Assembly: GCA_964461135.1 (NCBI GenBank)
Contig: CAYWTB010000096.1
Span: 1-16,541 of the forward strand
Source: RQOF01 sp964461135
GTDB lineage: Bacteria; Calditrichota; Calditrichia; RBG-13-44-9
DNA: 16,541 nucleotides
Direction of reading: 5' to 3'
Positions 1 through 7,476 of the stretch are shown here, piece by piece. The first letter of the stretch is position 1. Each line of letters opens with the position of its first letter. Under the pieces are notes generated by a model. It searched no databases. It was not told the DNA's origin and saw only the letters and a list, made by a program, of their open reading frames with translations. The translations under genes were made by a program, and so were the position numbers.

Positions 1-290
1 AAAAACATAATCGTTTACCTAATTTTGTAGGTACTCATTTTTGTGATGAACCATAAAAAGATATTCATGATCCATATTATAAATGGTTTAAGTAGAATTT
101 GTATTGACGAATCTTTTTAAAAGTCGGTAGTCGAGAGAGCCAACATGGTGAATTTTACTAATCTTCCCTTTTGATAAAAAAAGTAAAGTCAAAAATTATT
201 AGATCACTAATTGTAACTGGCAAACGAAATAGAGGTGGGTTACAAAATCATAATAAAGATCTTTGCAAGAGGTCTTTGTTTGGCCGTTAC
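1..290. other. Gene-free left edge
   Basis: AT-rich sequence downstream of the minus-strand operon. I see no convincing coding frame, tRNA or partial gene entering from the left edge. Apart from a weak hairpin near 255-277 it shows nothing I can name. Confidence 0.5.
255..277 (-). terminator. Weak hairpin, possible operon terminator
   Basis: AAAGATC (255-261) can pair with GGTCTTT (271-277) through seven pairs including one G-T, with a 9-nt loop. It lies just past the stop codon of the last minus-strand gene. The minus-strand sequence that follows is AT-rich but has no clean T-run, so this is a poor intrinsic terminator and only a candidate. Confidence 0.25.
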
Positions 291-842
291 TTATAAGCCT
301 AATTTATCTGAAATTGCCTGCATTGCTTTAATAACGAAATCGATATGTTCATCCAGGGGTATTCCTAATGCAACTGCTCCTTCTCTTATTTCTTCCCTGT
401 TTACCTGTCGCGCAAATGCTTTGTCCTTCATTTTTTTCTTAACGGATTTGACTTCCACCTCTGCCAGCTTCCGGCTTGGCCGTACATAAGCAACGGCCAT
501 GATAAATCCGCACAGTTCATCCACAGCAAAAAGAGTTTTAGCCATTAATGTTTTTCTTGGGACGCCGGAATGAGAGGCATGTCCGAGTATTGCCTGTATC
601 CAGTCGTCGGGTACCTGATGTGATCTTAGAATTTCCGCTCCTTTAAAGGGATGGTCATTCAAATCAGGGTATTTCTCATAATCAAAATCATGAATTAAGC
701 CGATAATTCCCCAGATATCTTCGTTTTCATTAAATTTTATGGCATAAGCCTTCATGGCGGCTTCCACTGCCAGAGCATGTTTTATTAAGCCATCTTTGTT
801 TGTGTACTCTGATAGAAGGTGCCAGGCTTCCTCTCGATTCAT
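291..842 (-). CDS. HD-domain (HDIG-type) metal-dependent phosphohydrolase
   Basis: This 183-residue protein is a single HD domain. It shows the metal-ligand pattern of the HDIG family: His22 in KHALAVE, the His51-Asp52 doublet in LIHDFDYE, His64 in DHPFKGAE, His88 in LGHASHS and Asp108 in AVDEL. Such small HD proteins hydrolyse phosphate esters such as nucleotides, but the substrate cannot be read from sequence. There is no signal peptide or membrane segment, so it is probably cytosolic. The ATG has an AAGGA-type ribosome site a few bases upstream. It lies 50 bases downstream of the antiporter gene on the same strand and is probably the last gene of the pyrF-pyrE operon. The family call is firm; the cellular role is unknown. 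Confidence 0.85.
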   Translation of the reverse strand: MNREEAWHLLSEYTNKDGLIKHALAVEAAMKAYAIKFNENEDIWGIIGLIHDFDYEKYPDLNDHPFKGAEILRSHQVPDDWIQAILGHASHSGVPRKTLMAKTLFAVDELCGFIMAVAYVRPSRKLAEVEVKSVKKKMKDKAFARQVNREEIREGAVALGIPLDEHIDFVIKAMQAISDKLGL

Positions 843-892
843 GGTTTTCCTTATCTTATATTTTTGTTAAGAAATTTTTATGATTCACGGTT

Positions 893-1846
893 TCAGGATG
901 TACTGAAAGCCAGATATATAAAAATGGTATATAGAACAAGAAGTATTAGCCCTTCAATCCTGTGAATATTCCAGCGAATCCTCATAATAGGCCAGATAAG
1001 GATTGAAGATAAAATCAAAAATGTAAATTCCATATGAAATAGATTAGGTGCTACCGGAATAGGTTTAATAAGAGAGACCAGACCTCCTATAAATAAAAGG
1101 TTAAAAATGTTACTACCGATAACATTGCCCACCACAATATCGGTTTCATGCCGGGTTATCCCAACAATTGTTGTTGCAAGTTCGGGCAGAGAAGTACCCA
1201 CTGCTATAAGTGTTAATCCGATGACGGTGTCACTGACTCCGAACCTTTTAGCTATACTCATGCCTGCATCAACGGTGATTTTAGAACCGGTTATCAGGAT
1301 GATTATCCCAACTATAGCTAGAATAAAATAAAGGATCTTCTGTTTGGAACTGATATTTTTTTTACCATTGTTCAGTCTGGAATATTCCTGCATTTGGCGC
1401 AGGGAGGTACGAGAGAGATAAGCGAGAAATAAAACCAAACAAATTAATAGAATTAATCCCTCCGGCCGAGAAATAATGTATCCGGTCCTGGCAAAAAAAA
1501 TGAACAAAAAAGTGGCTCCCAGCATAACTGGGACTTCTTTATATACCCATGATTTTTTGACCTGCAAGTTGGCAATAAATGCTCCAAGTCCAAGAATCAG
1601 GCAGATATTTGCGATATTTGATCCGATAATATTGCCAATAGATATTCCCATGGTATTTTGAATTGCCGCAACCAAACTTACCACAAATTCGGGCAGCGAT
1701 GTTCCAACTGAGACAACGGTCAATCCTATGATAATTTGACTTACTCCCATTGCTTTTGCCAGGTAAGAAGAAAATCGTATGAGTAGTTCAGCACCACCCC
1801 ATAAAAATGTTAAGCCTGTAACCAAAAGCAAGAATTGTAAAATCAT
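893..1846 (-). CDS. CaxA/YrbG-type Ca2+/Na+ (cation) antiporter
   Basis: A polytopic inner-membrane protein of 317 residues from the ATG at 1846, with about ten hydrophobic segments in two homologous halves. Each half carries the alpha-repeat of the CaCA superfamily: G48-T-S-L-P-E53 followed by GNIIGSN (about 71-77), and G217-T-S-L-P-E222 followed by GNVIGSN (about 240-246). The acidic residue in each GTSLPE motif is the ion-binding glutamate in this family. A charged loop near residues 145-170 separates the halves. The expected activity is exchange of Ca2+ or another cation against Na+ or H+; the ions are inferred. The frame opens upstream at a TTG (1876) that overlaps the hydrolase stop codon as TTGA. 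I prefer the ATG at 1846 because MILQFLLLVTGL matches the usual family N-terminus. No strong ribosome site is visible at either start, so translational coupling is possible. Confidence 0.88.
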   Translation of the reverse strand: MILQFLLLVTGLTFLWGGAELLIRFSSYLAKAMGVSQIIIGLTVVSVGTSLPEFVVSLVAAIQNTMGISIGNIIGSNIANICLILGLGAFIANLQVKKSWVYKEVPVMLGATFLFIFFARTGYIISRPEGLILLICLVLFLAYLSRTSLRQMQEYSRLNNGKKNISSKQKILYFILAIVGIIILITGSKITVDAGMSIAKRFGVSDTVIGLTLIAVGTSLPELATTIVGITRHETDIVVGNVIGSNIFNLLFIGGLVSLIKPIPVAPNLFHMEFTFLILSSILIWPIMRIRWNIHRIEGLILLVLYTIFIYLAFSTS

Positions 1847-1872
1847 AATACATTTTTTGTTGATGGTGATTT

Positions 1873-2634
1873 TCAAATGGAAAAAATTTGAGACACTTTT
1901 CTTTGTTCCAGAACATCTACCATATCATCATGTTGAAAACCGATATAATCCAGTATTGTACTTTTTGCCAGATCGGGTAAATTGTTTTCTTCACTTAAAT
2001 GAGCAAGCAGTATCTTTTGCATCTGTCCATTTAAAATAGATTTAAGAAAAATTCCACTGTCATGATTAGAGAGATGACCCACCCGGCTGGCAATGCGTTC
2101 CTTTAATTCCCAGGGGTATGGACCATTTAGTAACATTTCCGGATCGTGGTTACTCTCTAATATCACAATTTGGGCTCTCGACAGGTGTTCTTCAACATCC
2201 GGTGTAATAACGCCGAGATCTGTGCAGACCGCTACATTGCGATGAGATGTGGAAATTAAGTAGCCAACGGTGGGGATCGCATCGTGGGAGACCCGAAAAG
2301 GCTTTAAGACCATATCTTTAATAGGAAATTGTTCTTTCCAGGGACATATTTTTTTGGTCCTTTTAAGAAAATATGTCAAGGTATTGAGAGTATCCGTATG
2401 TCCATACACCGGAATGTCAAATTGGTATGACAATACGTCTATACCAGCCACATGATCCCGATGAGCATGTGTGATTACAATTGCATCTAGACTTTCCGGC
2501 GGAATATTTATTGATTTTAACCGGTTTTTTATTTGAAGGGCACTGAGCCCTGCATCAACAAGGATTCTAGTTGAATGCGATTCAATGAAAATTGAATTAC
2601 CCTTACTTCCGCTGGCTAGTGAACAAATTTTCAT
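1873..2634 (-). CDS. YycJ/WalJ-type MBL-fold metallohydrolase
   Basis: A 253-residue cytosolic metallo-beta-lactamase-fold protein. The N-terminal MKICSLASGSKGNS is characteristic of the YycJ/VicX (WalJ) group. The metal motif reads H56-A-H-R-D-H61 (family HxHxDH). Further ligands are plausible in SHDAIPTVGY, CTDLG and the C-terminal AHLSEENN segment. Family members have been described as 5'-to-3' exonuclease-like hydrolases linked to DNA repair or cell-wall control; that role is from family knowledge. The start at 2634 is chosen over an upstream in-frame ATG (2655) because the protein then begins at the conserved N-terminus and GTGGA precedes it at normal spacing. It lies 65 bases after pyrE, and its stop overlaps the longest reading of the antiporter gene. 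No WalK/WalR genes are nearby. Confidence 0.88.
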   Translation of the reverse strand: MKICSLASGSKGNSIFIESHSTRILVDAGLSALQIKNRLKSINIPPESLDAIVITHAHRDHVAGIDVLSYQFDIPVYGHTDTLNTLTYFLKRTKKICPWKEQFPIKDMVLKPFRVSHDAIPTVGYLISTSHRNVAVCTDLGVITPDVEEHLSRAQIVILESNHDPEMLLNGPYPWELKERIASRVGHLSNHDSGIFLKSILNGQMQKILLAHLSEENNLPDLAKSTILDYIGFQHDDMVDVLEQRKVSQIFSI

Positions 2635-2699
2635 ATAATGTTCCACATGGGTCAATATTTTTAGTAAACAACTGATTAAACCAATTCAAATGGAGAGAT

Positions 2700-3278
2700 T
2701 TATTTAACTTCCCGACTTCCTGGTTTTACCAGTGGAATATTCTGGCTGCACAGAGGACATCGGTCAGGTGTATAGGTGACCGCTTTTACTTGGACTGTTG
2801 CGAATAAGGGTAGCTCAAAATTGACCGCACCGTCGCTCCTGTCAACAATAGTTCCTACCCCAATCGCATAGCCTTTTGCGTTTTCTACAATTTTAATGAC
2901 TTCCCTGACGGATCCTCCTGTTGTGACGACGTCCTCGGCAATGAGTACTTTCTTATGAGGTTCAATATGAAATCCCCGGCGCAATACCATTTTTCCCCCT
3001 TCTCTCTCCGTGTAAATAAAACGGACATTAAATTGACGGGCTAATTCCTGTCCGACCATAATTCCACCAACAGCCGGTGCAATAACCAGCTCGATATCCT
3101 CCTCATCATAATAAAAATCTTTAATATCCGAACAGAATTTTTCAAGATAATTCGGATACTGCAACACCAGTGCACATTGAAAATACTGTGGGCTGTGCAA
3201 ACCGGAGGATAATAAAAAGTGCCCGGTTTGAAGAGCACCGGTTTCTTCAAAAATCCTGAATGCTTCTTTGCGTTCCAT
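2700..3278 (-). CDS. pyrE: Orotate phosphoribosyltransferase
   Basis: This 192-residue enzyme converts orotate plus PRPP to orotidine 5'-phosphate, the fifth step of pyrimidine synthesis. The PRPP-binding loop VLIAEDVVTTGGS occupies residues 111-123, with the paired acidic residues E115-D116. The early LSSGLHSPQYFQC block (about 23-35) and YTEREGGKMVLRRGF (about 89-103) match the orotate-site region. The C-terminal CPLC (Cys174, Cys177) followed by IPLVKPGSR marks the Thermus/Clostridia-type PyrE subfamily. The start lies 6 bases after the pyrF stop, with only a poor ribosome site, so translational coupling with pyrF is likely. Together they form the last two steps of UMP synthesis. Confidence 0.95.
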   Translation of the reverse strand: MERKEAFRIFEETGALQTGHFLLSSGLHSPQYFQCALVLQYPNYLEKFCSDIKDFYYDEEDIELVIAPAVGGIMVGQELARQFNVRFIYTEREGGKMVLRRGFHIEPHKKVLIAEDVVTTGGSVREVIKIVENAKGYAIGVGTIVDRSDGAVNFELPLFATVQVKAVTYTPDRCPLCSQNIPLVKPGSREVK

Positions 3279-3284
3279 ATTGAT

Positions 3285-4121
3285 TTATCTTATTGATTGA
3301 AAATTTTTATTTTCGGATCGAAATCGATTTATCTCATTTCTAAAATATTGAGCTTTAACTCGGGCGGTAACAGCAAAGTCTTTTTCAGATGAGGCATACA
3401 AAATGCTCCGACCAACATTGATAATAGCAGAACTTGCTGCAGAACCTGCACCATACTGGATGGTTGATTTTAGATTACCACCCTGAGTCCCGATTCCCGG
3501 AATGAGAAAGGGCAGGTGAGGAGCAATTTCGCGTATGCTTCCAATATCTTCAGGGTGAGTACCTCCAACAACTAGGCCGCAATTATTGTAAGTCAGATTC
3601 CACTCACTAACCTTACGGGCAATTTTCATGTATAATGGTTCTGAATCTATATTCAAATATTGGAAGTCATGTGAACCTTCATTGCTGGTTAAACAAAGAA
3701 CAAATGTACAACGATCATCAAACTCAAGAAAAGGCTGAATTGAATCGAATCCCATGTAGGGAGAAACCGTTATCGCATCAAACGTATAGGTATTAAAAAA
3801 TAGGTCCGCATATTTTCTGCAAGAATTTCCGATATCTCCACGTTTGGCATCAGCAATAATAATAGCATCTGATGGAATATACTCCAGTGTTTTTTCCAAC
3901 AGAGTCCATCCAGCTATCCCCAGAGATTCGTAAAAGGATATATTCGGTTTAAAAGCAATGGCATAAGGTGCCGTAGCTTTAATTATTTCCTTATTAAATG
4001 TGAGTAAGGGATCTGATTCATCAAGTAGAAATCTTGGTATTTTTTCGATATCACAATCAAGACCTATGCAGAGAAGAGAATTTTTACTTTTAATGATGTT
4101 TTCAAGTTTTGTTTTAAACAT
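3285..4121 (-). CDS. pyrF: Orotidine 5'-phosphate decarboxylase (type 2)
   Basis: A cytosolic TIM-barrel enzyme of 278 residues that decarboxylates OMP to UMP. The catalytic signature D91-A-K93-R-G-D96-IGNS is intact. LCIGLDCD (17-24) supplies the first strand with its Asp, and AFKPN (about 56-60) and VVGGTHPED carry other conserved positions. The length and the GxHxPEDIGxIR-like segment fit the longer type-2 (sub2) OMP decarboxylases rather than the roughly 230-residue E. coli type. A TAGGA ribosome site precedes the ATG. It is the first gene of the minus-strand operon, and its promoter must lie in 4122-4346. A TATAAT on the minus strand at 4206-4201 is a possible -10 element, but I see no good -35. 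Confidence 0.95.
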   Translation of the reverse strand: MFKTKLENIIKSKNSLLCIGLDCDIEKIPRFLLDESDPLLTFNKEIIKATAPYAIAFKPNISFYESLGIAGWTLLEKTLEYIPSDAIIIADAKRGDIGNSCRKYADLFFNTYTFDAITVSPYMGFDSIQPFLEFDDRCTFVLCLTSNEGSHDFQYLNIDSEPLYMKIARKVSEWNLTYNNCGLVVGGTHPEDIGSIREIAPHLPFLIPGIGTQGGNLKSTIQYGAGSAASSAIINVGRSILYASSEKDFAVTARVKAQYFRNEINRFRSENKNFQSIR

Positions 4122-4346
4122 ATCCTAGAATTTTTTTATCTACGAAATTAAGGTCACCGCCTACCAATTACAACATAAAAATCAATCTTCCAGTGGGTGA
4201 ATTATACAATAATAAGGATTATCAGTCCGGCTTAATAAATGATTAGAAATAATGTTAAAGTCATTTTATTTTCAAATTGATAATTTTGTTGCAAATTGAT
4301 AATTTATTATTTGAGGAATTTGCATAAAACAACCGGAGGAATATAT
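4122..4346. promoter_or_regulatory. Divergent promoter region between pyrF and the ALDH gene
   Basis: A 225-bp AT-rich intergenic region between divergently transcribed genes. On the minus strand TATAAT (4206-4201) could serve pyrF. On the plus strand TTGATA (4277-4282), a 17-base spacer and TAATTT (4300-4305) is a weak sigma-70-like match for the ALDH gene. The repeated palindromes at 4274-4305 overlap that candidate. All assignments are by eye. Confidence 0.4.
4273..4305. promoter_or_regulatory. Tandem palindromes, putative operator
   Basis: The 14-mer CAAATTGATAATTT occurs exactly at 4273-4286 and again at 4292-4305, a 19-bp period. Within each copy AAATT-GAT-AATTT is a perfect inverted repeat with a 3-base centre. 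Two identical palindromes about two helical turns apart, 40-75 bp before the ALDH start codon, look like paired binding sites for a dimeric regulator. No regulator gene is adjacent, and the AT-rich background weakens the case. Confidence 0.45.
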
Positions 4347-5888
4347 ATGAAAATTGATATGTCATTTTTAAAAGAGCTGGGAATTAAGAGCAAGAACTAT
4401 GGAGCGGGATATGGAGAATGGATTCGTAATGACAGTGGACCCGTATTGAAATCAATTTCGCCTATAAATGGTGAGGTGATTGCAGAAATAAATCAGGCTG
4501 GCCCCGATGATTATGAACAGATTATTAGCCGGGCACAGGAGGCTTTTTCTCAATGGAGAAACATTCCAGCTCCCAAACGGGGAGAAATTGTTCGTCTTAT
4601 CGGCCTGGAGTTGAGAAAATATAAGGAACAGTTGGGTCGCCTGGTGTCTCTGGAAATGGGGAAAATACTTCCTGAGGGAAAAGGTGAAGTCCAGGAAATG
4701 ATTGATATCGCAGATTTTGCTGTTGGTCTTAGTCGTCAACTCTATGGTTTTACCTTCCAGAGCGAGAGATCTAAGCATCGAATGTATGAGCAATGGCATC
4801 CTCTGGGATTGGCGGGAATAATTACCGCCTTCAACTTCCCCGTGGCCGTTTGGTCCTGGAATGCCTTGATTGCTGCTGTATGCGGAGATGTTTTGATCTG
4901 GAAACCCAGTAGTCATGTTCCACTTTGTGCGATTGCAGTCCAAAATATTGTGGATCGTGTGGTAAAGAATCAGGGATTACCAACGGGTCTTTTTAACACA
5001 GTTATAGGACCGGGGTCAACTGTTGGACAAAAAATGTTGGATGATAAACGGGTATCTCTTATTAGTTTTACGGGTAGTATTCCAATGGGGCGACGGGTTG
5101 CGGAACATGTTGGAAAACGATTGGGTAGGACTATTCTTGAATTGGGAGGAAATAATGCTATTATAATTACCGAATCTGCTGAACTCAACCTGGTACTTCG
5201 TGCAGTTCTTTTTGGTGCCGTAGGGACTGCAGGTCAAAGATGTACCACCACCAGACGGTTGATAATCCATAAAAATATTTATGATAAATTTGTAAAACAA
5301 CTGGTGAGATCTTATAAACAGATTACGATTGGAAATCCTTTGCAAGAGGGAACGGTTATGGGTCCTCTTGTGGACCAGGCTGCCATGGAGACAATGACCG
5401 CCGCACTGGATGAATTGAAAAAAGAAGGTGGCAGAATACTGTATGGAGGTGAAATCCTGAAAGGTGAAAAATATAAAAGTGGATTTTATGTCAGACCCTG
5501 TATTGCGGAGGCTGAAAATCATTACAATATTGTTCAGCATGAAACTTTTGCACCTATATTATACCTGATAAAATATAAAACCATAGAAGACGCATTACGT
5601 CTGCATAACGATGTCCCTCAAGGATTATCTTCTGCAATTTTTTCAAATAATTTAAAAGAAACCGAATATTTCCTTGGTCCCGAGGGATCGGATTGTGGTA
5701 TTGCAAATGTAAATATCGGTACCAGCGGTGCTGAAATAGGAGGAGCATTCGGCGGAGAAAAAGAAACCGGCGGTGGACGGGAATCAGGTTCTGATTCTTG
5801 GAAAGCATATATGCGTCGCCAGACAAATACTATAAATTGGAGTGATGAATTGCCACTTGCTCAGGGAATAGAATTCGGAGATCTTTGA
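4347..5888 (+). CDS. ALDH7-family aldehyde dehydrogenase (probable alpha-aminoadipic semialdehyde dehydrogenase)
   Basis: A 513-residue NAD(P)-dependent aldehyde dehydrogenase. Visible motifs in order are AFNFPVAVW with N163, the cofactor segment W185-K186-P-S, the FTGS turn (241-244), the general-base Glu265 in LELGGNN, and the catalytic Cys299 in GTAGQRCTTTRRL. The GQRCTTTRR form and the C-terminal GGGRESGSDSWKAYMRR followed by LPLAQGIEF closely resemble the ALDH7A1/antiquitin family. Members oxidise alpha-aminoadipic semialdehyde (the piperideine-6-carboxylate equivalent) in lysine degradation, or related aldehydes. The specific substrate here is inferred. The start at 4347 follows CCGGAGGA at ideal spacing; an upstream in-frame start at 4296 lacks a ribosome site. 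The gene appears monocistronic, with its own terminator. Confidence 0.92.
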   Translation: MKIDMSFLKELGIKSKNYGAGYGEWIRNDSGPVLKSISPINGEVIAEINQAGPDDYEQIISRAQEAFSQWRNIPAPKRGEIVRLIGLELRKYKEQLGRLVSLEMGKILPEGKGEVQEMIDIADFAVGLSRQLYGFTFQSERSKHRMYEQWHPLGLAGIITAFNFPVAVWSWNALIAAVCGDVLIWKPSSHVPLCAIAVQNIVDRVVKNQGLPTGLFNTVIGPGSTVGQKMLDDKRVSLISFTGSIPMGRRVAEHVGKRLGRTILELGGNNAIIITESAELNLVLRAVLFGAVGTAGQRCTTTRRLIIHKNIYDKFVKQLVRSYKQITIGNPLQEGTVMGPLVDQAAMETMTAALDELKKEGGRILYGGEILKGEKYKSGFYVRPCIAEAENHYNIVQHETFAPILYLIKYKTIEDALRLHNDVPQGLSSAIFSNNLKETEYFLGPEGSDCGIANVNIGTSGAEIGGAFGGEKETGGGRESGSDSWKAYMRRQTNTINWSDELPLAQGIEFGDL

Positions 5889-5921
5889 GTATTTTATTAA
5901 TTTTTTTCTACTGTTTTATAT

Positions 5922-5944
5922 AAGGCCCCACCGGGGCCTTTTTT
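5922..5944 (+). terminator. Rho-independent terminator after the ALDH gene
   Basis: AAGGCCCC (5922-5929) pairs perfectly with GGGGCCTT (5933-5940) across a 3-base loop and runs directly into a T-run (TTTTTT from 5939, then C, then TTT). It lies 34 bases after the stop codon. This GC-rich stem in an AT-rich region is the clearest terminator in the window. It separates the ALDH gene from the ParB-like gene. Confidence 0.9.
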
Positions 5945-6030
5945 CTTTAATGTGCATTTGATTTTACAAATTTTAAAATATTTCCCAGCAAATGTATGGT
6001 CTGCAGCTTTTTGAATTTTTAAATTAATCA

Positions 6031-6059
6031 TTGAAATATTTTTCTTTGTTAAATATATG
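6031..6059 (+). promoter_or_regulatory. Candidate promoter for the ParB-like gene
   Basis: TTGAAA (6031-6036), a 17-base spacer and TATATG (6054-6059) form a sigma-70-like pair 35 bases before the ATG at 6094. It lies downstream of the ALDH terminator, as expected for a new transcription unit. It was found by eye in AT-rich DNA, so chance matches are possible. Confidence 0.38.
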
Positions 6060-6093
6060 AAGTTAAATAAAAATTAATTGAGATGGAGTAATC

Positions 6094-7059
6094 ATGGAAA
6101 TTTTAAAATTCCCTGTTTCCAAGCTTGAAATTAATCCAGACTATGAATATCATTGTGGCACTTATAGTCCAATGTTGTTGAAATCTGTAGAGGAGCAGGG
6201 GATTTTGTCTCCCTTATGGATTGTGAATAAAAATGGCTTATGCATTATTGATGGCCATCGCCGCCTGAGGCTAGTGCGTCGGTTAGGGATTGTCAGTATA
6301 CCAGCCATTTTAATTCAGGAAGCCGACCTGGAAGAGGCATTCATTTCGGTATTGAATATTAATCTAAGTCACTTGTCATTGGCATCATTGGAAAAACTGA
6401 AAGTAATTTGGAGCGTAAAATGTCATTTTTCCGATCATGCATATTCAAAAGTCATAGAAATTTTAGACTTGGAGTATATCCCTGGACTTTTATCTCTCGC
6501 TGCCTGGATCCGTAAAAGTCCGCAATGGTTGCAGAAATATGTGCACTCGGCAAACTTTTCAATTAAACAACTGGATAAAATTCATGAATATTCTATTTAT
6601 GAATATAAAAACTGGTTAAAATTGGGATCACACCTGTCCTTAAAAGGGGCTGAGTTAATACAAATTCTGGAATCAGTAAATGAAATTTGCCTGAGAGATC
6701 AGGTAATCCCTTTAGATTTATGGTTCTCTCTGAATATTGAAGATCTGGTTGAGGGACATTTGACTAGGCATCAGAAGACCGGTAAAGTGAAGGAGAAAAT
6801 CGAGGAGAAACGTCATCCATGGCTTAATGAGATTAATAAAAAAATGAAGGAATATATTATGAATTTTCCTAATAAATTAAATAAGAATTTTGAGATTCAG
6901 TGGGATAGAAATTTAGAAAAACAGGAAATTATCGTAAGTTGTCGGATTCGAAATAATTGGGATATTGACAAATTAACAAAACTACTAAGTGCTAATCATA
7001 CCCGAGAAAGAATTCTGAATTTACTTGAATTTATGGATCAAATTCCTGACAAAAGATAA
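6094..7059 (+). CDS. ParB-like N-terminal domain protein
   Basis: A 321-residue soluble protein. Residues 1-85 resemble the ParB/Spo0J N-terminal (ParB-Srx fold) domain: FPVSKLEINP, then LLKSVEEQGILSPLWIV, then IIDGHRRLRLVRRLG (52-65), where GHRR stands in for the ParB GERR box. Residues 88-96 (NINLSHLSL) align with the ParB ENLQR-type segment. Residues about 100-180 are helical and could be a KorB-like helix-turn-helix. The lysine-rich C-terminal part (from about 225) is unrecognised. ParB-fold proteins bind DNA and often CTP. No ParA gene or obvious parS site is nearby, so a chromosome-partition role is not supported; a regulator or DNA-associated factor is equally possible. The start at 6094 has a GGAG ribosome site. 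It is unclear whether transcription continues into the sensor gene. Confidence 0.75.
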   Translation: MEILKFPVSKLEINPDYEYHCGTYSPMLLKSVEEQGILSPLWIVNKNGLCIIDGHRRLRLVRRLGIVSIPAILIQEADLEEAFISVLNINLSHLSLASLEKLKVIWSVKCHFSDHAYSKVIEILDLEYIPGLLSLAAWIRKSPQWLQKYVHSANFSIKQLDKIHEYSIYEYKNWLKLGSHLSLKGAELIQILESVNEICLRDQVIPLDLWFSLNIEDLVEGHLTRHQKTGKVKEKIEEKRHPWLNEINKKMKEYIMNFPNKLNKNFEIQWDRNLEKQEIIVSCRIRNNWDIDKLTKLLSANHTRERILNLLEFMDQIPDKR

Positions 7060-7476
7060 TACCTTCTAAGAGGTAGACGGAAAGATCAGAAATTCTCAAT
7101 ATTATGTGGAATTTTTAATTCTGCATAATTTATTTTATTCTATTTTTATTAGAATCTCTAGCATTCACTTACTTTATCTGTATTATTTATACATCCAAGC
7201 TACACTCTCTGGGCAAATCAAATTTCAAGTAGCGTCATCTTTTTAAGTTCATCCAGTATTGTTCATTTTTCAATTCCCTTTATAGCTTAATAAATCGGCC
7301 CCCGTGAGGTTTGAAATAAATGTGCCCGCAAGAGTGTTTTAATTTGATAAATATTGTTTCAGATTCTTTTTTTTAAACCGAATATAAAATTGAATGGAAA
7401 TAAAATAGTCACGAAAATTGACAATCAATTAATTTTGGTAATCAATAGGAAAACTGATAATAACTGTTCTTTTGGT
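7060..7476. other. Long upstream region of the signalling cluster
   Basis: About 417 bases without a supported gene. It is AT-rich except for 7298-7335, where two short GC-richer units occur about 33 bases apart (CCCGTGAG near 7303 and CCCGCAAG near 7325). I cannot place a confident promoter, riboswitch or terminator. The sensor frame is open back to a TTG at 7354, but I do not believe that region is translated. The length suggests that the sensor operon has its own regulated promoter here. Confidence 0.45.

Noticed and set aside
4452..5826. Several minus-strand open frames opposite the ALDH gene (4452-4943, 4970-5188, 5016-5540, 5554-5826)
   Set aside because: Their translations resemble no family and lie wholly antisense to a strongly conserved enzyme gene.
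7060..7085. Hairpin TACCT/AGGTA after the ParB-like gene as a terminator
   Set aside because: The stem is only five pairs and no T-run follows.
7205..7340. Possible riboswitch (GGGCAAAT-type core near 7211 and GC-richer units near 7300-7335)
   Set aside because: The conserved core and stems of the c-di-GMP or other riboswitch classes I know are not present, and no terminator or sequester hairpin follows.
7354..7476. Upstream TTG start giving 41 more residues on the sensor kinase
   Set aside because: There is no ribosome site, and the added sequence would bury the signal peptide behind 41 extra residues. The ATG at 7477 gives a normal basic-then-hydrophobic leader. A TTG at 7531 with AAAGGAG upstream is possible but lacks basic residues.
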